From: Candidatus Methanomethylophilaceae archaeon
GTDB lineage: Archaea > Thermoplasmatota > Thermoplasmata > Methanomassiliicoccales > Methanomethylophilaceae
Reading direction: 5' to 3'
NCBI GenBank assembly: GCA_017455785.1
Contig: JAFSYZ010000159.1
Location: 1 to 18,423, forward strand
Length of the DNA: 18,423 nucleotides
Part shown: in pieces, positions 14,587 through 18,423 of the stretch
How the letters are laid out: the number at the start of each line of letters is the position of its first letter
Numbering within the stretch: the first letter of the stretch is position 1
Notes under the pieces: generated by a model
Told to the model about the DNA's origin: nothing
The model's database searches: none
Seen by the model: only the letters and a program-made list of their open reading frames with translations
Program-made: the position numbers and the translations under genes

Positions 14587-15341
14587 TAGGTGTTTCTTGT
14601 ACAGAGTTCAGTGCATATGATTTCACAGAGGTAATCAACGAGGTGGCTAAACAGTTCGATCACTGGGAGATATTCGCGGAGGCGGAACATAGGCTGAAGA
14701 ACGTGGAAGGCATCTTTGCTCAGATGAAGGACAATTACAAACTGTCCTACTCTATCCACGCACCTATCTCGGATATCAACATCGCTTCCATAAACGAGAG
14801 GATCAGGGAGGATTCTGTCATGGAGATCCTGGCGACCGTGGAATCAGCTATCAATCTGGAGATAGGGACGATCACCGTACATCCCGGGATAACGCCCATG
14901 GCGGTACCGTACATGGAGGAGAAGGCCATTGCAGCGGCGAAGAAATCCCTCAGGAGCCTCGACCGTATCACCCAGCAGTATGGTATAACCATAGCATTGG
15001 AGAACATGCCCGCATTCCCGTTCATGCTCGGGCGTACCGCAGAGGAGCTGAAGGAACTGTTCGACGGTACCGATCTGAGGATGTGCTTCGATATCGGTCA
15101 TGCCAACACTACCGAAGAGATAGACAACATCATAGATGCGTTCAAGGACAGGTTCGCCAACATCCACATCCATGATAACAACGGCGATGCGGATTCACAC
15201 ATGGTCATCGGCGAGGGGAACATAGACTTCGAGAAGGTCATCTCCAAGTTGAAAGGATACAGAGGTAATTTCATCATCGAATCCAAATCGTTCCAGGACG
15301 GCGTGGAGTCTCAGGAGCGTCTGAGGTCGCTGCTCAGTTGA
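14583..15341 (+). CDS. TIM-barrel sugar phosphate isomerase/epimerase-like protein (AP endonuclease 2 family fold)
   Basis: This 252-residue protein has the xylose-isomerase-like TIM barrel. Candidate metal and active-site residues follow the family order: His59 (SIHAP), His100 (TVHPG), Glu140 (ALENMP), Asp170 and His173 (CFDIGHA), His195/His197 (NIHIHDN), His206 and Glu211 (SHMVIGEG) and Glu233 (FIIESK). The family includes sugar isomerases, epimerases and endonuclease IV. The substrate of this one cannot be read from sequence. ATG 14583 has a GGAGGT ribosome site at 14571-14576 with 6 bases of spacing, inside the UPF0201 gene, so the two are coupled. Its last 31 bases overlap the convergent CPBP protease gene. 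Confidence 0.85.
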   Translation: MIGVSCTEFSAYDFTEVINEVAKQFDHWEIFAEAEHRLKNVEGIFAQMKDNYKLSYSIHAPISDINIASINERIREDSVMEILATVESAINLEIGTITVHPGITPMAVPYMEEKAIAAAKKSLRSLDRITQQYGITIALENMPAFPFMLGRTAEELKELFDGTDLRMCFDIGHANTTEEIDNIIDAFKDRFANIHIHDNNGDADSHMVIGEGNIDFEKVISKLKGYRGNFIIESKSFQDGVESQERLRSLLS

Positions 15342-16300
15342 TCCCGCATGTAGAGGAATCCTCTCTTCAGATATACCCATATGAACGGTATGGAGAGGAA
15401 GAACACTATGATTATGGCCATCGTTGTCAGCGGCATAATGTCCCCGGTAAGCCATTTCTCGGCCTGAAGATAATCGGTAAGGAAGTGGAAACAGATCGTT
15501 ACATACAGGCCGTATTTGCAGAACAGATATCCTGCGATGAGACCGAACACGAATGTGGTTACGAACTTCCACGCTCCCCATCCGTTGAGATGTCCCGCAC
15601 CGAACATGAATGCGGAGAAGAATATGAACAGCAACGGTATCGGACCGAGACCGAAGCCTCCTCCGATCCATTTGATGGAAGCGCCCTCCTTCTTCATCAG
15701 CAGTGAGATAACTGCGACCGGTATGCCGAGATACAGGACCCTGGTGATCAATTCCTCCCAGACGGATGCGTTCAGGAGTTCGAACAGCCATTCCCATGTT
15801 GGACGTTCCGATGGTGTGTCGGTTTCTATGCCCATCATATTGAGAATGATGACGAAGACCACTTCGAACGCATAGAGTGCACCGAACATGACGGCCATCT
15901 CATAGATCGGTGTGTCGGAGATCTCCTTACCTTCCTTCCTCCTCCCGTAGGATCTGAAGAACAGGAACGCCGCGCATACTGTGACGGCTATCAACAGGAG
16001 TATGTAGTAGACTGACAGCGGGATGCCGGACAGATCGGCAAAATCCCATATGGTCGGTATGATCAGGAACAGCGGGTAGTGGAAACCTTTCAGGTTGTCC
16101 AGTACGTAACCGGATTCTATCCATCCTACGAAAAGTTCGAACACCAGTACGAATGAGAGGACGACGGTGACGATGCATCCTATCACCGTTATGGCCGTCA
16201 GGATGTCGTTGCTCTTCTTCCTGCTGGTGATTGGGGAACCGCAGTCCGGACAGAAGTTGAATCCGAGATTCGAATAGTGCTCACACTGGTCACATGCCAT
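15311..16300 (-). CDS. CPBP-family intramembrane metalloprotease with N-terminal zinc ribbon
   Basis: This is a 329-residue membrane protein. It begins with a zinc-ribbon of four cysteines (Cys3, Cys6, Cys17, Cys20). About eight hydrophobic helices follow. The CPBP/Abi motifs are present: EE-x-x-x-R (Glu182, Glu183, Arg187 in SVWEELITRVLY), GAGHLNG (His237) and the last conserved histidine (His272 in ICFHFLTDYL). These residues form the glutamate/histidine active site of Rce1-like proteases, which cut substrates within the membrane. It is the third gene of a minus-strand operon, overlapping the TraB-like gene by 11 bases. The end overlaps the TIM-barrel gene by 31 bases on the other strand. 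Substrate unknown. Confidence 0.85.
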   Translation of the reverse strand: MACDQCEHYSNLGFNFCPDCGSPITSRKKSNDILTAITVIGCIVTVVLSFVLVFELFVGWIESGYVLDNLKGFHYPLFLIIPTIWDFADLSGIPLSVYYILLLIAVTVCAAFLFFRSYGRRKEGKEISDTPIYEMAVMFGALYAFEVVFVIILNMMGIETDTPSERPTWEWLFELLNASVWEELITRVLYLGIPVAVISLLMKKEGASIKWIGGGFGLGPIPLLFIFFSAFMFGAGHLNGWGAWKFVTTFVFGLIAGYLFCKYGLYVTICFHFLTDYLQAEKWLTGDIMPLTTMAIIIVFFLSIPFIWVYLKRGFLYMRDQLSSDLRRS

Positions 16301-16916
16301 CGTGTTCGCCTATCTTCTTCATTATGCCGTCCACACGTTCGTATTCAATGACGGTTATGACATGTTTCCTGTACTTCGCGATATCGATCATCTGATTAGC
16401 GATGTAATCCTCTCTGTACGAACTCATCTTCGCATACCCTTTGATCTCGTTCATGAGGGCATCCCATTCCAGGACGAACGCCTCAGGCGATGATTTGTCG
16501 AAGTCCCTCTTCATCGCCTTCTTCATGATGTGTTTCTCCCTGAGGAATTCGATGGTTGTGACGGTGTCGCAGTACAGCTTGGTGTAATCCTCATCGTTCA
16601 TGTCCAATGGGATGACCGGTATGTTCCTTTCTGTGCATCCATCGATCAATGCCGTGAATGACGGGTCGGGCATGTCTATTGGCCCCAGATCTTTCAGTAT
16701 GTGGCTGTAGATTATGTCGAGATCGCTGGATTCGTACTCCCCTTTGATCTCTGCCCTTCTCCTTATGGATTCTATATCCTCGATACCGAGTGCGACGGAT
16801 GCCGCATCATAATCGCCAGACTCCAATGCCTTCTTCACATCCTCCGAATAGGAGACCAATCCTTTCACTATGGGTATGATATCGAATGTGCATTCCCCGA
16901 TCTTGACGGATATCAC
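16290..16916 (-). CDS. TraB/TIKI-like protein, apparently without its active-site residues
   Basis: This 208-residue soluble protein is not securely recognised. The order of segments resembles the TraB/TIKI metalloprotease-like fold: a leading strand and helix (IIPIVKGLVSYSEDVKKALE), YDAASVALGIEDIESI where TraB proteins have PDVV-VELD-R, a middle RNIPVIPLDMNDEDY, and a last YREDYIANQMIDIAKYRKHV followed by ITVIEYERVDGIMKKI. The usual G-x-x-H and G-x-H histidines are replaced (KGLVS and EYERV), so catalysis is doubtful. The start is GTG 16914-16916, which overlaps the regulator's stop. It is supported by an AGGAGG-type ribosome site about 6 bases upstream. It is the middle gene of a three-gene operon with the COG1395-type regulator and the CPBP protease. 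The gene itself is sure; the fold assignment is inference. Confidence 0.6.
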   Translation of the reverse strand: MISVKIGECTFDIIPIVKGLVSYSEDVKKALESGDYDAASVALGIEDIESIRRRAEIKGEYESSDLDIIYSHILKDLGPIDMPDPSFTALIDGCTERNIPVIPLDMNDEDYTKLYCDTVTTIEFLREKHIMKKAMKRDFDKSSPEAFVLEWDALMNEIKGYAKMSSYREDYIANQMIDIAKYRKHVITVIEYERVDGIMKKIGEHDGM

Positions 16917-17860
16917 TGTTTCCCTCCTCTCGAGAGTACCACGTCGGTGAGCTCGTTCTTGTCGTCCATCTTGTTGAGTTCATCCTTGGATACGATTGCG
17001 GTTGATTCCACATTGTCCATGCCGCGTTTCTTCTCCACGATGATCACGGAGTGTTTACCGACCAGTCTGGATATATCAGATGCTATCATAGCCTTCTGTA
17101 TTATCCTCTCATCCTGACTGTCCAATCCGGTGAGGATGACGACGTCCTTGTTGCGTGTGAGCGCCTCGAAGGGACTCCTGGTCACGGGTGTGACGGCGAA
17201 TCCCATGTTCAACAGGTGGTCCAGGACCATGGAACCGCTCTTGGACCCTTCAGTGAGTTCGTAATTTGTCAAGGTATGTTCCGGAGTGTATTCGAACGGA
17301 TCCACCGTCTCGATGATGGGGGTGTTCAGGAACTCCTCCAGTCTTAGTGCAGCATCTATCATCGCCCCCATACCTGTCTCGTACATCTGTATGGTGCGTC
17401 TCGATACTCCGGCTATCTCTGCCAGGGTCCCCAGACTGATGCCCTCGCTTTCCCTTATCTCTTTCAATAATGTGTTATTGAGTTTTACGTAGAGTCCTCC
17501 GGGTGCGGCGAAGATGAACGGTGATTCATGTTCGAGCACATGATCCGCAAGGGTCTCGTTGGATATTATCTGGATATTGAACCTGGAATACACTATCCCT
17601 GGTTCCAGGGGACCTGCGCTGGACCTGTCACCTATAACGATCGGCGATGCATGCAGCATCTCCGCCAGCACCTTGATCTCCTCGGCATTCTCCCTGGAGA
17701 ATGCATCTATGTTGCTCAATACCTTGATGATAAGCAGCTTTTCCCCTTTCCTTGCCACGACGTCGAAGCTGACGCTACGTAACGTCATCACGGGTGAGAT
17801 ATCGTATCCGCCCTTGGCCAGTATGGCCCTTGTCGTGTTAATGAGGTCCTCTCTGCTCAT
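16913..17860 (-). CDS. COG1395-type HTH transcriptional regulator with two nuclease-like domains
   Basis: This is a 315-residue archaeal regulator. Residues 18-104 form a domain resembling a degenerate restriction-endonuclease fold (SFDVVARKGEKLLIIKV), where the usual D...E-x-K is reduced to D...I-x-K. Residues 129-182 are an XRE-type helix-turn-helix (LLKEIRESEGISLGTLAEIA, then GVSRRTIQMYETG). Residues 219-297 look like a second copy of the first domain: GFAVTPVTRSPFEALTRNK mirrors GYDISPVMTLRSVSFDVVARKG. Members are predicted transcription regulators; the target is unknown, but it could control its own operon. A TATA box at 17885-17893 puts the transcript start at about 17863, next to the ATG. 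Its stop overlaps the GTG of the TraB-like gene. Confidence 0.88.
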   Translation of the reverse strand: MSREDLINTTRAILAKGGYDISPVMTLRSVSFDVVARKGEKLLIIKVLSNIDAFSRENAEEIKVLAEMLHASPIVIGDRSSAGPLEPGIVYSRFNIQIISNETLADHVLEHESPFIFAAPGGLYVKLNNTLLKEIRESEGISLGTLAEIAGVSRRTIQMYETGMGAMIDAALRLEEFLNTPIIETVDPFEYTPEHTLTNYELTEGSKSGSMVLDHLLNMGFAVTPVTRSPFEALTRNKDVVILTGLDSQDERIIQKAMIASDISRLVGKHSVIIVEKKRGMDNVESTAIVSKDELNKMDDKNELTDVVLSRGGKQ

Positions 17861-17884
17861 TTTGTATTAGATTGTTTGAACTTC

Positions 17885-17893
17885 TATAAATTT
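17885..17893 (-). promoter_or_regulatory. TATA box of the regulator/TraB-like/CPBP operon
   Basis: The minus strand reads AATTTATAG, centred 26-29 bases before the ATG of the regulator. The transcript should therefore have almost no leader. No other promoter is seen within the three-gene operon. Confidence 0.6.
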
Positions 17894-17937
17894 CTTGCCT
17901 AAAATATGGGCATCAAATGCAATCGATTTTTATGTGT

Positions 17938-17972
17938 CTGAGATCAGGAACGGATCATCTGGGTAATCTCAG
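17938..17972. repeat. Inverted repeat spanning a stop codon
   Basis: CTGAGAT (17938-17944) and ATCTCAG (17966-17972) form a perfect 7-base stem with a 21-base loop. It includes the stop codon of the partial minus-strand gene (17969-17971). No T-tract follows on the minus strand, so it does not look like a classic terminator; it could stabilise the 3' end. Confidence 0.35.
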
Positions 17973-18423
17973 AACTGATGTGTCCTTCCCCACTTGGATG
18001 CAGGCTCGCCAACAGAGATGGTCAGAACCACATCGCTGTATGATGTGATATCTACATCCATGTGGATCTGTCCCTGGGATGTGGTGCCGGTGGCATGGGC
18101 CAATCCTTCACTTACATAGGTCAGTCCGGCAACGACTATCTCTGCGCAGAATGTACGGTCCGTCAATACCTGTGATACATTCTCAGTGACAGCTACGTTA
18201 CCGCCGAAAACGGTCGCAGAACCGTTACCTAATTTCACTGCGGTCACCGCGGAATAACCGTCATCGGATACATATCCCAACGGCTGGGAATCCGGTATGC
18301 TGATATCCAATCCGTAGGTGCAGTCGTCGTATCTCACGCATGTGTATTGGTACATCTCGGAGTGACTGTAGCCGTATTTGTCCTTCTCATCACATACCTT
18401 GCCGTCGAACAGTCCCTTGGAGA
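17969..18423 (-). CDS. Unrecognised protein, C-terminal part (cut by window end)
   Basis: The minus-strand frame is open to the window edge, so these are the last 150 residues of a longer protein; a Met at 18353-18355 is internal and need not be the start. The visible part is rich in Ser, Thr, Val, Gly and Asp, with several cysteines and alternating short hydrophobic and polar stretches, as in beta-rich extracytoplasmic proteins. There is no membrane anchor at this end. The stretch KLGNGSATVFGGNVAVTENV has a distant likeness to the G-K-G-x-V-V-V-F-G-D pattern of amidotransferase-like DUF4350 domains, but this is weak. It lies 108 bases upstream of the regulator on the same strand, with a promoter between, so it is probably transcribed separately. 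Function unknown. Confidence 0.6.
   Translation of the reverse strand, partial: SKGLFDGKVCDEKDKYGYSHSEMYQYTCVRYDDCTYGLDISIPDSQPLGYVSDDGYSAVTAVKLGNGSATVFGGNVAVTENVSQVLTDRTFCAEIVVAGLTYVSEGLAHATGTTSQGQIHMDVDITSYSDVVLTISVGEPASKWGRTHQF

Noticed and set aside
14187..14759. A 190-codon open frame antisense to the UPF0201 and TIM-barrel genes
   Set aside because: Both plus-strand genes match known families and share a promoter and ribosome sites. The antisense frame has none of these.
1..18423. tRNA or rRNA genes, CRISPR arrays, transposons
   Set aside because: No tRNA-like fold, rRNA stretch, regularly spaced repeat, transposase motif or terminal inverted repeat pair was seen by reading; a dedicated scan was not possible.

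Overview
The window is archaeal, and most likely from a Thermoplasmata-type euryarchaeon of the Methanomassiliicoccales. The evidence is an Orc1/Cdc6 initiator, a full archaeal A1Ao ATP synthase operon in the order H-I-K-E-C-F-A-B-D plus a small tenth gene, the small subunit (DP1) of D-family DNA polymerase, an archaeal UPF0201 protein, a Ser-His-Asp (SEC11-type) signal peptidase and a COG1395-type regulator. Several genes have a TATA box about 26 bases before the ATG, as expected for leaderless transcripts. The order-level assignment is an inference from protein style and promoter layout; no rRNA is present.

Layout. Positions 1-2036 are visibly more AT-rich than the rest. They hold the C-terminal end of an M20 metallopeptidase, a small membrane-anchored protein with an apparent OB fold, a 30-residue membrane protein, and the cdc6 initiator gene. 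Just after cdc6 lies a near-canonical origin recognition box (ORB), so this edge may be at or beside a replication origin. Positions 2037-3372 hold a divergent pair, signal peptidase (-) and dCMP deaminase (+), that appear to share one centrally placed TATA element. Positions 3440-11905 are the ATP synthase operon, ten tightly packed genes ending in a strong hairpin terminator. Positions 11952-14159 hold trmO (tRNA m6t6A methyltransferase) and the convergent PolD small subunit. Positions 14191-15341 are a two-gene operon (UPF0201 RNA-binding-type protein and a TIM-barrel sugar-isomerase-like protein). Positions 15311-17860 on the minus strand are a three-gene operon: COG1395-type regulator, a TraB/TIKI-like protein that seems to have lost its active site, and a zinc-ribbon CPBP membrane protease. 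The right edge cuts an unrecognised minus-strand gene.

How the genes work together. The ATP synthase genes encode the catalytic head (A, B), central shaft (D, F, C), peripheral stalks (E, H) and membrane motor (I, K). They make one machine that couples ion flow to ATP synthesis. Cdc6, the ORB and PolD small subunit are replication functions, but only cdc6 and the ORB are adjacent. The most unusual parts are the regulator/TraB-like/CPBP operon, the ORB squeezed into a 40-base gap, the small membrane proteins, and the only TAG stop codon in the window (on the signal peptidase gene), of interest because this archaeal group can encode pyrrolysine at TAG.
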